A stretch of 64,000 bases of DNA, taken from positions 1 to 64,000 of the forward strand of contig NZ_MKGQ01000021.1 of NCBI RefSeq assembly GCF_001908105.1. The letters are read 5' to 3'. Shown one piece after another: positions 1 through 8,574 of this stretch. Source of the DNA: Xenorhabdus eapokensis. Its GTDB lineage: Bacteria; Pseudomonadota; Gammaproteobacteria; Enterobacterales; Enterobacteriaceae. Below the pieces are notes generated by a model. That model was not told the origin of the DNA. It did not search any database and saw nothing but the letters and a program-made list of their open reading frames with translations. Made by a program: the position numbers and the translations under genes. The number at the start of each line of letters is the position of its first letter. Position 1 is the stretch's first letter.

Positions 1-722
1 AACCATTCATCTATCACATAGTGCAGGTAGATATTGGCAAGTATTGACGATACGATTGACCCTTGGGGACATCCGCACACATTGTCGGATATCTGTTTAC
101 CCTCGATAACGGGTGCCGTTATTAAGACCTTGATGAGTCTGAGGAAACGGCGATCTGATATCTTCTTCCGCAGTAAATTCATCAACTCAATATGAGGTAT
201 CGTGTTAAAGTACTGTCGGATGTCAATTTCCACAACCGCCCCATTCCAGTTACGGTATGTTTGCTGTTGTAGTGCCTTTAATGCCGCATGACAATTTAAT
301 CCCGGCCGAAACCCGTATGAACACGGCAGAAACAGCGGCTCATAAATTTGGCTGAGAATATCACTGACCGCAAGTTGCACCAGTTTGTCCTCTATGCACG
401 AAATTGCCAGTGGCCGTTGACTACCATCCTCTTTCGGGATCTGCGTGATTCTGGCGGCTTTCGGGCGATACGTCCCTCTGCGTATTCGCAGGATGAGATT
501 GTGAATATTCCCATCAAGATGTTCACCGTATGCGGATTTTGTCATGCGATCAATACCTACCGCTTTATTCCCGTCAAGCCGTAGGAATTGTCCTTTCAGC
601 ATGTCACTGTTCAGCAGATGCCCTAAATTATTGAACACTTGCTGTTTGTTACAGGCTGATTTCTTGCCTATACGCTCAAGTTTTGTTAACCATGGTTGTC
701 CGTCGTTGCTGTGTACGGTCAT
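1..722 (-). CDS. ltrA: Group II intron reverse transcriptase/maturase (C-terminus outside window)
   Basis: This is an intron-encoded protein that binds the intron RNA, assists its splicing and reverse-transcribes it during retrohoming. It has an ATG at 722 with AGAGGGAA just upstream, and 240 codons are visible with no stop. Recognisable reverse-transcriptase landmarks, in order, are GNKAVGIDRMT, IPKEDGSQRPLAI, the CSYGFRPG block, EIDIRQYFNTI (first catalytic aspartate) and CPQGSIVSSILANIYLH. The YADD box, maturase domain X and any endonuclease domain would lie past the left edge. No frameshift is seen in the visible part, so it may be intact. The family is clear; activity is not known. Confidence 0.9.
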   Translation of the reverse strand, partial: MTVHSNDGQPWLTKLERIGKKSACNKQQVFNNLGHLLNSDMLKGQFLRLDGNKAVGIDRMTKSAYGEHLDGNIHNLILRIRRGTYRPKAARITQIPKEDGSQRPLAISCIEDKLVQLAVSDILSQIYEPLFLPCSYGFRPGLNCHAALKALQQQTYRNWNGAVVEIDIRQYFNTIPHIELMNLLRKKISDRRFLRLIKVLITAPVIEGKQISDNVCGCPQGSIVSSILANIYLHYVIDEW

Positions 723-954
723 TGTTTCCCTCTCACGTTCGATCTGTCTGCCAGCCCTTCGCTCCGCGATCATTACTCGTTTCATTACTACTATGGCTGA
801 CTCCGACTTCCTGATACCCATCTCTCAGGCCTTGTGTTTTGGCACTTGTGCCCGATATACTCATTCCCTTGAGAGGTGTCAGGATCTCCTGGGTTCCGCA
901 CTGTTCTCTACAGACTCGCCGACGCCTGAGACTCCGGTGTGTGCTTCTGACTGG

Positions 955-967
955 AAAAAAAAAAAAA
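955..967. repeat. 13-base A homopolymer inside the intron RNA
   Basis: There are thirteen consecutive A residues on the plus strand (U13 in the intron RNA), between the intron 5' end and the reverse-transcriptase ORF. Such a run is prone to slippage and sequencing length error. It does not touch a reading frame. Confidence 0.9.
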
Positions 968-1208
968 TCGCCAGTGTGCCCATTCAGAAACTATTGCCTG
1001 CTGGTTCGACGATACCATCGGCACAACACAATCAGTGAATTTCGGAGTTATCACGTTCACCTATTGGTTTCGGCTCGAATGTTTCGCTGTCTACGCTTCA
1101 TCTCCTTTGTTACCGCCGGAGATGCAAGACTCGCTACGTAGTGATCTGGCTAATCTTCTACGACGGGACTTTCACCCGCAAGAAACAGTGCAGCTTTTCC
1201 CAGCGCAC

Positions 1209-1284
1209 CATCAACTTCACAGATAAGCTGGACTTCATTTCCCTCAAGAGGAAGGTTGGTCACATTTTTCGGGGAGAGTTTTTT
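1209..1284 (-). pseudogene. insB: insB 5' fragment, split by the group II intron
   Basis: Read in the -1 frame from the A6C slippery site, the sequence gives SPKNVTNLPLEGNEVQLICEVD, the start of IS1 InsB after the frameshift. At 1208 it runs into the intron. If the intron still splices, the transposase message could be restored; without the 3' exon in view this cannot be judged. Confidence 0.75.
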
Positions 1285-1535
1285 AACGTGCGAATGACGG
1301 TGTTAATCCCTATCTTCAGTACACGAGCGGTATCACGAACACCGGAGTTATTCACTGCCATATCAATAATTTGCTCTTTCATGCCGGGATAACAGGCTTG
1401 ATAGGCATAGTTCAGTTGAAAGGTTTTACGGCAGGCATAGCAGTGATAGCGGGGATGACCAGTACGTCCTTTTCCATGCCCTTTAACCTCGTCTGTTTTA
1501 TGACAGTAACGACAAACCACATCCACTTTAGCCAT
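1260..1535 (-). CDS. insA: IS1-family InsA protein
   Basis: InsA is the DNA-binding regulator of IS1 and the N-terminal part of the InsAB' transposase. At 91 residues it has the length of InsA. It shows the N-terminal zinc-finger cysteines (CRYC near residue 9, CYAC near residue 32) and the conserved KTFQLNYAYQACYPG and IIDMAVNNSGVRDTARVLKIGINTVIRTLKNS segment with its helix-turn-helix. The slippery run A6C is at 1284-1278 near its 3' end, where a -1 shift would join it to insB. Because insB is broken by the intron, transposase synthesis would depend on intron splicing. Confidence 0.92.
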   Translation of the reverse strand: MAKVDVVCRYCHKTDEVKGHGKGRTGHPRYHCYACRKTFQLNYAYQACYPGMKEQIIDMAVNNSGVRDTARVLKIGINTVIRTLKNSPRKM

Positions 1536-1597
1536 CTCTCACTCCATAATAAAAAGCAGGGAGTTTATCACAATATCTAATCATTGAGAGCATGACC

Positions 1598-1968
1598 CAC
1601 TTCTTCCATCTTAGTTGCTGCATGATCTGTTTGTTCAGTTCCGGGATAACGGTATAGCCGCCCTCTGAGGGTACGCCAGTAGACAAGGTGCGGGTTTCGC
1701 CCGTCACAATATAGTGGCGCAGTTCGTCATTACTGAGCTTTTCACTGGTCGGCTGGGTTTTACCTGCCTGATTGCGTTCTTCATCAGATAATGCCTCATA
1801 ACGGGCGATTTCGGCATTGAGTGAATCAGACTGAGTGCGCAGTTCGTCGAACTGTTTGGCTTCACCCGTATTGAGTGAGCGCTTTTCGTCTTCGGCTTTG
1901 GTGAGCAGTGAGCGCATTTGCTGGGTTAAATCGGCTTTTTGCTGGCGTAATTCGAATTGTTTTTTCAT
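1598..1968 (-). pseudogene. HK97-type major capsid protein, N-terminal fragment cut by IS1
   Basis: From the ATG at 1968 the product starts with a charged coiled-coil region of about 95 residues (KKQFELRQQKADLTQQMRSL...LNAEIARYEALSDEER). This is typical of the scaffolding (delta) domain of HK97-fold capsid precursors. It is followed by TLSTGVPSEGGYTVIPELNKQIMQQL, the start of the capsid fold where cleavage usually occurs. At the IS1 end the frame turns into IS sequence and stops at 1528. It lies in the same orientation as the satellite primase and, apart from the Hcp operon, is the next element gene. It may be a leftover of the satellite's own capsid operon. Confidence 0.78.
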
Positions 1969-2067
1969 GGTGTTTTTTTATATTAATTTGTTTTTAATGG
2001 GATATATTTAACAGCATGAAAAATAATAATAAAGAAGGATTACTACGGTGTTTAATCACACAATAGT

Positions 2068-2092
2068 AAAAAGCCTCTGAAATGTTGAGGCT
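2068..2092 (-). terminator. Rho-independent terminator of the Hcp cargo operon
   Basis: On the minus strand AGCCTC and GAGGCT pair around a nine-base loop and are followed by TTTTT. It lies 36 bases after the stop of the last cargo gene and before the capsid fragment, so it closes the hcp operon. Confidence 0.75.
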
Positions 2093-2127
2093 AAATAAAC
2101 GGAAATAAGATAATGGATAATTTACTG

Positions 2128-2823
2128 TCACTTATCTTTGATGCTTAGTATGATTTTTGGTTTTTCAAGACTAAACCATGGCGAAAAAATATAACACTCT
2201 TTATCATTTCTCCTTAAATACGCTGTATTTGGTTTTATTTCTCCACAATCAGATGTAGCATAAGCATCTATTCTAAGGGCTATATTAAGCAATGGATTAC
2301 ATATATAATAGAGTGGAACAATCAAAGGAAGTGTAATTATAAGAATGGAAATTGAATTATTAGATAGCCTTACAAATGGATAATTGTTTATTTTTTCAAT
2401 CCAGCTACCAGGAAGAAATTGAGATAAAAAATAAATTAACACACTAATAATAGAAGATATAAAAACCCATACAATAAGAAAAGAAAAAAATAAAGAAATT
2501 TGAAAAATTATACTTATTAACCAAGGTGAGTATATTAGATAATCACTCTCAATTTCAAAGCTATAGTTTAAACATTTAATACTGATAATATAGGAAATAG
2601 ATAATATTATTAACTGATAAAACTTTTTGAAATATTTATTCAATATATTTTTTATGTTACCCCACTCTGGAATAAGGCCTATAAAACCACCTAAGAATAT
2701 GATTCCGTACGCCACCCACACATAGCCACAGTATATGCTTACGAAAGATATAAAATATAAAAATAATGTAGCTAAAAAATTATATCGTCGCTGTCTTTTA
2801 TCATTGACACTATTCACTTTCAC
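2128..2823 (-). CDS. Hypothetical multi-pass membrane protein; possible immunity protein
   Basis: I do not recognise a family. The 231 residues are strongly hydrophobic, with four or five probable membrane segments (about residues 15-50, 70-85, 98-132 and 158-180) and a polar C-terminal tail of about 50 residues with two cysteines (SDCGEI, KECYIF). It is the last gene of the Hcp operon and very AT-rich, with codon use unlike the flagellar genes. In such cassettes the gene after the effector is often an immunity protein, and a membrane location would suit protection against an attack on the envelope. That role is inference from position only. Confidence 0.6.
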   Translation of the reverse strand: MKVNSVNDKRQRRYNFLATLFLYFISFVSIYCGYVWVAYGIIFLGGFIGLIPEWGNIKNILNKYFKKFYQLIILSISYIISIKCLNYSFEIESDYLIYSPWLISIIFQISLFFSFLIVWVFISSIISVLIYFLSQFLPGSWIEKINNYPFVRLSNNSISILIITLPLIVPLYYICNPLLNIALRIDAYATSDCGEIKPNTAYLRRNDKECYIFSPWFSLEKPKIILSIKDK

Positions 2824-2897
2824 CCTCTAAATTATAAATAAATTTTTTCATTTTAAAAGCATAAAGAATGACGATAAAAATCGCCATTCTTCTAAAA

Positions 2898-3290
2898 TTA
2901 TTTATCTTTTACTTTTATAGTAAATGTTTTATTAAATTCTTTCCCTGGATACATTGTACCAAAAGTAAACCCTCCTACTTTTACTTTTATTAGCTCTGTT
3001 TTCTTTGGAAGACCAGTTATATTAATATGATGGTAATCATATGTTATCTCTTCTTTTCCCTCCCATTGAAAAATATCCTTCTTTGGACTCCATTTTAATC
3101 CTGAATCAACAGGGTGAATGCTTACAAAAACACTAGTCTCATCAAGTGCACCACCAGTTATGGTGAATGATGCTTGATATGGTTCGTTTATTACTGCATC
3201 AGGAAGAAACTCTGATTTTGGTAAAATTTTTGGTGTTGGGTTTCCACAACCATAAAGAAAAAAAATAAAAATAATTAGTATCTTTTTCAT
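2898..3290 (-). CDS. Small lipoprotein; candidate immunity protein for the adjacent effector
   Basis: The 130 residues start with a short signal peptide and a lipobox (FFLYGCGN, modified Cys at residue 15), so it should be a lipoprotein facing the periplasm. The rest is predicted beta-rich (PDAVINEPYQASFTITGG..., ending in KTFTIKVKDK), which resembles a single Ig-like domain. The start codon is one base from the stop of the cysteine-peptidase-like gene, indicating tight co-expression. A periplasmic lipoprotein directly after a type VI effector is the classic immunity arrangement. I know no named family for it. Confidence 0.65.
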   Translation of the reverse strand: MKKILIIFIFFLYGCGNPTPKILPKSEFLPDAVINEPYQASFTITGGALDETSVFVSIHPVDSGLKWSPKKDIFQWEGKEEITYDYHHINITGLPKKTELIKVKVGGFTFGTMYPGKEFNKTFTIKVKDK

Positions 3291-3291
3291 A

Positions 3292-4509
3292 TTATTTTAG
3301 TGGTTTAAAAACCAATCCTCCGAATACATGATTTGTAACATAATCTAATGATTTTTTATTTTTTATTTGAGGCTCAACTTTTCCCCATGAAAACAGCTTT
3401 AGATTTACAGGTTGGCTAAGATCGGAGTTATTTGTTATATATTCTCCCTGAGAATTTTTAACTGCACCTTCCCAAACAATCCAATGGTTTTTTCCTGATG
3501 ATTCACCATCATAACCTTTTAACATTCCTGCTGAAATTAAAGTAGCGACACGATAACCATTACGGCAATAATCACTAAGAGTTACTAAGTCATTTAAATT
3601 ACAACGTGATAAACCAACATTACTGAATACTTTTTCGTAACCTGCTTTTTCAAACCAATCTGACAGTGACCACCATGCAGTAATTCCAGAGGTTTGATAA
3701 TCAACCTTATCATAACTCAGTATCATATTTTCTGAGTCTCTTAGGCTTGCCAATGTTACCCAATCTAGACCTGAAATCTTTTCATATTCTCGATTTTCAT
3801 ATGTGTAATGAAATGATCCTTTAGGATGACGACAACCATCACCCGGTTTGATTTCTAATTCACCTATTTTAGTTCTGCCATATTCCCATAATTCACGAGC
3901 TGCTTGCTCATAAATATCCGGTCTGTCCATTTGTAAGCTGTAAAAAAGTGATGCAGGTCCACATAAACTAGCCCACCCTTGTCTTGGATAATTTCTTTTC
4001 GACAACCTATTCTGAATTTCCGATTCAAATTTATTTTTTTCAAATGGATCATCAGTATGACCAATTGGATATTCTTCCGCAATAAACGCCCTTTCAGGAA
4101 TAGACAGTTTTAATTCAACGGTATTATCACCTTCACTGACAGGTTTTGTTTCGATCGTGCTTTCAAAGTAACAGGCATTTTCTCGTTTTTTATCTGAGCA
4201 GGCTTTACCTGCTACGAATTCACCCAATGTATACATCTTTTTAAAAGGGGCTTGCAATGCCTGAATCGTATTTGAACCATGTTTGCGGTAAAGCATGATT
4301 TGCATAATATACGTCACGGAAAGATCATCATCTGTTTCTTCAGTGACATGCTGTTGAGTTTCATAATTGCTTTGTAATTGTGCCTGAAAAATATCAAGTA
4401 ATATATGATGATTTCCTTTTGCGTCCTTACGATAAATGATTAAATCATACAGTAGGTTTTCGGCAGGTAAATTTGATTCTATTTTTGTGTAGACGGTATA
4501 AGTCGGCAT
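3292..4509 (-). CDS. Putative type VI effector with papain-like cysteine peptidase fold
   Basis: The product has 405 residues and no signal peptide. The N-terminal third (1-140) is beta-rich and may be an adaptor that fits the Hcp extension. The C-terminal region carries GWASLCGPASLFYSL with Cys183 at the start of a helix, and GKNHWIVWEG with His342. This Cys-then-His order and spacing fits a papain-like peptidase or amidase. Other conserved-looking patches are PGDGCRHPKGSF and a tryptophan-rich ITAWWSLSDWFEKAGY. It lies four bases after hcp and is followed at once by a lipoprotein. I do not recognise an experimentally named family; substrate (peptidoglycan or protein) is unknown. The fold call is mine from motifs. 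Confidence 0.68.
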   Translation of the reverse strand: MPTYTVYTKIESNLPAENLLYDLIIYRKDAKGNHHILLDIFQAQLQSNYETQQHVTEETDDDLSVTYIMQIMLYRKHGSNTIQALQAPFKKMYTLGEFVAGKACSDKKRENACYFESTIETKPVSEGDNTVELKLSIPERAFIAEEYPIGHTDDPFEKNKFESEIQNRLSKRNYPRQGWASLCGPASLFYSLQMDRPDIYEQAARELWEYGRTKIGELEIKPGDGCRHPKGSFHYTYENREYEKISGLDWVTLASLRDSENMILSYDKVDYQTSGITAWWSLSDWFEKAGYEKVFSNVGLSRCNLNDLVTLSDYCRNGYRVATLISAGMLKGYDGESSGKNHWIVWEGAVKNSQGEYITNNSDLSQPVNLKLFSWGKVEPQIKNKKSLDYVTNHVFGGLVFKPLK

Positions 4510-4513
4510 GATA

Positions 4514-5257
4514 TTAATCCTTTAAAATATGAAAACTCAGGTTCTTTTTGTCATCAGTAAGATGCCATTGGGTATAACCTTGTTTATCCGTTTTTCCTTC
4601 TTTTATCTGACCATCCGGCAGGCAAACACGATACTTACGTTCAGTTAAAAGATTGCCGTCATCATCCACACAACGATAGCGGGCATGATGTTTAGCGGGT
4701 TTTACCGGAGTCTCTTCAACCAGCGGCTTCTTAAGCGGCTTAACATTCGAAAACCCGGATAAAAGTGGCCTGCCTTCTTCACGCCCGGCTAATTGTGTAA
4801 TGCTGTAGCCCGAAGTCCCTGCAGCAATATGCTGACATGAGATAGATTTATAATCGAGCATCACCACTTCATGGGGTATTGAGCCGTTATCATTAATGGA
4901 ATGGGGATAATTATAGGTCAGATCAACGATTGTCGCGCCTGTCAGTTTAATTTCGTAAAAGAGTTCCAGTTGCCCCATCGGGCTTGTCCGGTAGTGCATA
5001 AAGCGCGCTTCCAGCAATTCGTTGCCGTCAATTGCCATTGCTAACAGCGGTGAGGATTTATCAATGGGTTTGGTAAAGCTGACAGGGTGATGATGTGCAT
5101 TCTGGTCGCGGCTCACTGAATGGCTGACACTCAGTACCTGTATTTCATCTTCCCGGCCTGTCTGATAGCGGTTTCCAATGGATTCAGGCGTTGAACATCC
5201 CGCTGAAATTAATCCCTGTTTCTTGCCTTTTAGTGATAAGTAGATGACGTGTGACAT
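4514..5257 (-). CDS. hcp: Hcp (TssD) type VI tube protein with C-terminal extension
   Basis: Hcp forms the hexameric rings of the type VI inner tube and can carry effectors. Residues 1 to about 160 match the Hcp1-like family very clearly: IYLSLKGKKQGLISAGCSTPESIGN, DEIQVLSVSHSVSRDQNAHHHPVSFTKPIDKSSPLL, YRTSPMGQLELFYEIKLTGATI and the final HIAAGTSGYS. A normal Hcp ends near there. This one continues for about 85 residues through a proline-rich linker (KPLKKPLVEETPVKPAKHH) into a small domain, RYRCVDDDGNLLTERKYRV..., probably a beta-sandwich. It is the first gene of the operon, with AGGAGA before the ATG. No other T6SS structural genes are in the window, so it must use a machine encoded elsewhere. 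Confidence 0.93.
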   Translation of the reverse strand: MSHVIYLSLKGKKQGLISAGCSTPESIGNRYQTGREDEIQVLSVSHSVSRDQNAHHHPVSFTKPIDKSSPLLAMAIDGNELLEARFMHYRTSPMGQLELFYEIKLTGATIVDLTYNYPHSINDNGSIPHEVVMLDYKSISCQHIAAGTSGYSITQLAGREEGRPLLSGFSNVKPLKKPLVEETPVKPAKHHARYRCVDDDGNLLTERKYRVCLPDGQIKEGKTDKQGYTQWHLTDDKKNLSFHILKD

Positions 5258-5746
5258 CTTGTCTCCTGTGATCTGACTTCCGATAAATATCGAATGAATG
5301 AAACAAGATACAACAGGATTATTTATGGATTCAAGTATGCGTAAAAGTCCATCAATGAAATTGTAATTAACGTCTATTCTTAAACAAAATCAGACAATTA
5401 CATCATTTAAATTTCAGGTAATACCAAATCAGCTCAATACCTTATTTTACTATCTCCCATTTATCCGACTTTTATTTACCTACCAGAGATACCCCCCTAT
5501 AAATCTTTTTCACCCTCTCAGTTATGCACCCTCTGCACATTTCCTTCAAATCCTTTCTACATCAGGGTTTGCGTCAATTAATATGATATTCATTAACTGT
5601 AACTCCTATTCATCCCTTTTTAACTCTAATGAAGAGAATGTATATTTGATGTATAGCTAAGAAATAACTATACATCTATTATTTTATTTTAAATACAGTT
5701 AGATATTTAAAATGGTGTATGGAATGCAGACTAAAACCTAAAAAGT
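5258..5746. other. Intergenic region between hcp and the satellite primase
   Basis: This AT-rich spacer of 489 bases presumably holds the leftward promoter of the hcp operon and the end of the primase transcript. I found no convincing ORF and no clear stem-and-U-tract terminator. It is one junction between the satellite replication genes and the Hcp cargo operon. Confidence 0.6.
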
Positions 5747-8161
5747 TTATAGAGGGGATTTAAATTCCCTACATTCAGGAACGGACGGCAACCATTCTTC
5801 AGCTTCTTCCGATAACTCAACGTTATAAGCGTAACCTTTCTTGGTTCGCACTTTCCGATACTCCTTTTTGTACTCCAGCATAATTTTAGGCAGTGATTCG
5901 CCGAACTTGGTCAGTGTGAGCGGGCGTTCAAAACCGTGTGCTTCCATAAAAGAGAGGTAAGCATGATACAGGTACATTCTCGGTGCGCGTGGGCTGATGT
6001 TCTTATTGCCCATCTTCATCCCAGTTGCATCATTAACAGACACCAGATAACCGCAAAAACGATACAACGGATCAGAATTGCTTTTCACCGTTAATGCCTC
6101 GTTAGAATCGCGTTGCGCCTGTAGCAGCTTTTTAGCCTTGTTCTGGTCGGCAAATTCCGTTAATAGATGACGAATAATGACAGGGAGTTCCCGGCTGATT
6201 TTCTCCGACAAGTGTGGATCTTTCCCTGACTCTTTAACCGGAATGTTAAACGGAAATATCACCCTTCGCCGTGCAATGCCGCCATTGCGTTCGGTAAAGC
6301 TCATCGGCTCGTTGTTGGTTGCCAGTACGACAGCTTTAATCACGGTTGAGAATTGTTTCTCATATTTCCCGCCTACTTCAATCAGATCACCGCCTGTAAC
6401 AGCCTTAATGCCTGCCCCTTCACCGACATATTTAACCTGATCGGGCAACGTAATCAGGCTCTTGCCCACAAACTGATATCGGCCTCTCGCCTCGTCCAGT
6501 GCCCGCATATTGCCACTGGCGGTATTGTGTCCCCCCGCCAATAAAATCGCAATATAAGTAAACACACTTTTTCCGCTCCCCCCTTCACCGGTGACTTCAA
6601 TAAAAAGCTGCCAGTCATAACGGTTCGCCAAAATCATAAACAGAGCGGCTTTGATGCGATTCATTTTATGTTCATTGCTTCCCGCAGCATGAGATAACCA
6701 GCGGTAAAAGTCAGGCGCGTGATCTGGCAGGTTTTCACCCATCACAGGTGGCGTAAAGGCAATGCCATTATGATTGACGAGCCAGTGTTCTGGCTGGTGA
6801 GGGGTAAATTGTTGTGTCGACAAATCATACACGCCATTACGAAAGCCGATTAAATCCTGCCATTGTTCGCCGAGCACTGGCACTTGTAATTTCATGGCAC
6901 AGATAGCGTTATTGATCCCGTTCGGACTGTAAGGGGTTTGGTGCTGGTCGAAGATTGCCACCATTGCCCGACGCAACGCGTTATCTGATACGGTTTCCCA
7001 TGTTGTACCGTTATAGTGGTAAACCATTTCGCTATCCGGGTTTACCGCTACGTTGCCGTAGCGTTCAACCAGCAACGCACCGCGCTGACTAGCTGCCATT
7101 TGTGCCAGATTGTTATTGGCCTTTTTGGGCTTCGCTTCTTGGATAACTGCCGCTTCTATTTCCATGAGTTTTTTCTCCCCAACCTGATATAACCCGTTAC
7201 TGAATGCCTGCTTTGCTGCCTTAATGCCGTAATGCTGGCGATAATCATCCCAATCAGACTTGTGTTCTGTTGGCGGTAATGTGATCCACCCGTCGATAGC
7301 TTTGGCTATCTTCTCTGCTGTAATCTTGCCGACGTTCTTCTTGGGTTTGCCCTTGTCGTCTAATTCACCCAATTCATGCCAATCATTGTCAGCCGCCAGA
7401 ATGATTTTTGCTGTCGGCCACCGCTCTCTCACCAGTCCGGCAACCGTCGATAAATTACCCTCATCCAGCGCAGCCAGCACCAAGCCCTCATGCAATTGGC
7501 TGACGGTTAAGGCCGTTGCATAGCCCTCAGCAATAATGATCGCGTCCGGCGTTCCGGTGATGGGCGATAAGGGGATAAAACTCCCCTTTTTCTTCGAGCC
7601 GGGCACAAAGCGCTTTTCACCACTCGGCTTAATGACCTGAGCACCGGTGATTGTGCCGTCCAGTGCCTGAGTGACCAGTACTAAAGAGCCATCTTTCGAT
7701 AATCGCTGATCGGGGCATTGCAGCCCCTTTTTCACCAGATATTGGGATTCACCCGTAACAGAGTTAGCAACCAGTGCTGCAATGCGCTCTGAAATCGGCT
7801 TTGCGGCTCGCGCCTGTTCTTCGGCGGTTTGGGATTCAGGCAAGGGAATTACCAGCACATCGGCAACTAATTTAGCCGCTGCATAAACAGTGATCCCTTT
7901 GGTTCTCGCCACTAAATCTAGCCCGTCACCGTAATTAGGCTTATCGCACTGGCGGCAATGCCAATCACCATGATGGTTATCATCGATAAAATGAAAACGA
8001 TCAGTACCACCGCATATTGGGCAAGCGCCATGCTTCCCCTTTAACGGAACATCAATACCACAGGCAGGCAACAACAGTTGCCAGTGATTGGCGGCGGACA
8101 GCTTCACTGCACGAATAACATCAATTGGGTGGCTTTTGGCATTATTATTTCCCTGACTCAT
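5747..8161 (-). CDS. P4 alpha-like primase/helicase of a phage satellite
   Basis: This is a replication initiator of 804 residues combining three activities. Residues 47-72 form a zinc ribbon (CPICGG...CRQC) of the P4 primase type. Residues about 205-300 look like a Toprim domain (AIIIAEGYATALTV, IILAADND). From about 480 on there is a D5/SF3-type helicase with Walker A TGEGGSGKSVF and the downstream ATNNEPMSFTERNGGIARRR segment. P4 alpha (777 residues) has the same plan. The gene follows two small ORFs, an AlpA-like regulator and an integrase, as in P4-like and PICI satellites. No frameshift is seen. Leftward transcription probably begins near 8760. Confidence 0.9.
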   Translation of the reverse strand: MSQGNNNAKSHPIDVIRAVKLSAANHWQLLLPACGIDVPLKGKHGACPICGGTDRFHFIDDNHHGDWHCRQCDKPNYGDGLDLVARTKGITVYAAAKLVADVLVIPLPESQTAEEQARAAKPISERIAALVANSVTGESQYLVKKGLQCPDQRLSKDGSLVLVTQALDGTITGAQVIKPSGEKRFVPGSKKKGSFIPLSPITGTPDAIIIAEGYATALTVSQLHEGLVLAALDEGNLSTVAGLVRERWPTAKIILAADNDWHELGELDDKGKPKKNVGKITAEKIAKAIDGWITLPPTEHKSDWDDYRQHYGIKAAKQAFSNGLYQVGEKKLMEIEAAVIQEAKPKKANNNLAQMAASQRGALLVERYGNVAVNPDSEMVYHYNGTTWETVSDNALRRAMVAIFDQHQTPYSPNGINNAICAMKLQVPVLGEQWQDLIGFRNGVYDLSTQQFTPHQPEHWLVNHNGIAFTPPVMGENLPDHAPDFYRWLSHAAGSNEHKMNRIKAALFMILANRYDWQLFIEVTGEGGSGKSVFTYIAILLAGGHNTASGNMRALDEARGRYQFVGKSLITLPDQVKYVGEGAGIKAVTGGDLIEVGGKYEKQFSTVIKAVVLATNNEPMSFTERNGGIARRRVIFPFNIPVKESGKDPHLSEKISRELPVIIRHLLTEFADQNKAKKLLQAQRDSNEALTVKSNSDPLYRFCGYLVSVNDATGMKMGNKNISPRAPRMYLYHAYLSFMEAHGFERPLTLTKFGESLPKIMLEYKKEYRKVRTKKGYAYNVELSEEAEEWLPSVPECREFKSPL

Positions 8162-8163
8162 GA

Positions 8164-8574
8164 TTACTCGTCCTCACCATTAACCGCCACATAAAGCGCA
8201 TGATAAACTTCCTGATTGATATCACAGGCCAGCGAAAGCAAATCATGCAACTCTTCTGAACAGTGTTGGCTGGACTGTTCAAGAATAACCTCATATAAAG
8301 AGGTACACAAACCCGCCCGAAATGAGGACTGGCCTAATGGATCTATTTCCCGACGTGCAAAGCAATTGACTAATTTATCCACTGGGTTCTGTGGGATATG
8401 TTTCAACAGGTCGCGGTAAATCTCCTGATGAACGCCGTGTGCCAGTACAATCAGGTTATTTAAGTTGGTTTCGCAACGTTCATCTTTAGCTTTTTTGGTA
8501 ATGAACGTGAAAAGTGAAATTCCCAAACTTGTACGATGTAGCGCTTGTTTTAGTGAGATGGGTTTATTGCTCAT
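8164..8574 (-). CDS. Hypothetical satellite protein
   Basis: The product has 136 residues, is predicted mostly helical and has several cysteines (RCETNL, NCFARRE, LCTSLYE, HCSEELH). It has two similar halves: LIVLAHGVHQEIYRDLL near the middle and LLSLACDINQEVYHALY near the end. This suggests an internal duplication of a helical motif. Its ATG overlaps the previous stop by 11 bases, so translation is probably coupled, and it ends two bases before the primase start. I do not recognise it. Confidence 0.65.
   Translation of the reverse strand: MSNKPISLKQALHRTSLGISLFTFITKKAKDERCETNLNNLIVLAHGVHQEIYRDLLKHIPQNPVDKLVNCFARREIDPLGQSSFRAGLCTSLYEVILEQSSQHCSEELHDLLSLACDINQEVYHALYVAVNGEDE

Larger units (their letters stand above)
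1..1208 (-). mobile_element. Group II intron, 5' portion (runs off the left edge)
   Basis: On the minus strand the element begins with GTGCG at 1208, the usual 5' splice-site start of bacterial group II introns. It continues with a structured non-coding stretch (1208-723) containing the typical GGGTGAAAGTCCC run, then the intron-encoded reverse transcriptase. The 3' part, with domains V and VI, lies beyond the window. The intron sits inside the insB frame of an IS1-family element: the upstream exon reads as InsB (CEVD) and the next base runs into GTGCG. The 486-base lead before the ORF suits domains I to IV. The 5' boundary is read from sequence; the intron class is not assigned. Confidence 0.88.
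1209..1597 (-). mobile_element. IS1-family insertion sequence, left part, interrupted by the intron
   Basis: The minus strand starts at 1597 with GGTCATGCTCTCAATGATTA, which resembles the IS1 terminal repeat (GGTnATGCTcCCAAc). The insA gene begins 62 bases inside it, as in IS1. The element continues into insB until the intron at 1208. The other end and the target duplication are outside the window. Its outer end lies in a phage capsid gene, so the order of events was capsid gene, then IS1, then intron. Confidence 0.75.

Noticed and set aside
544..1226. Several plus-strand open frames
   Set aside because: They lie antisense to or inside the group II intron RNA and reverse transcriptase and have no ribosome site or family resemblance.
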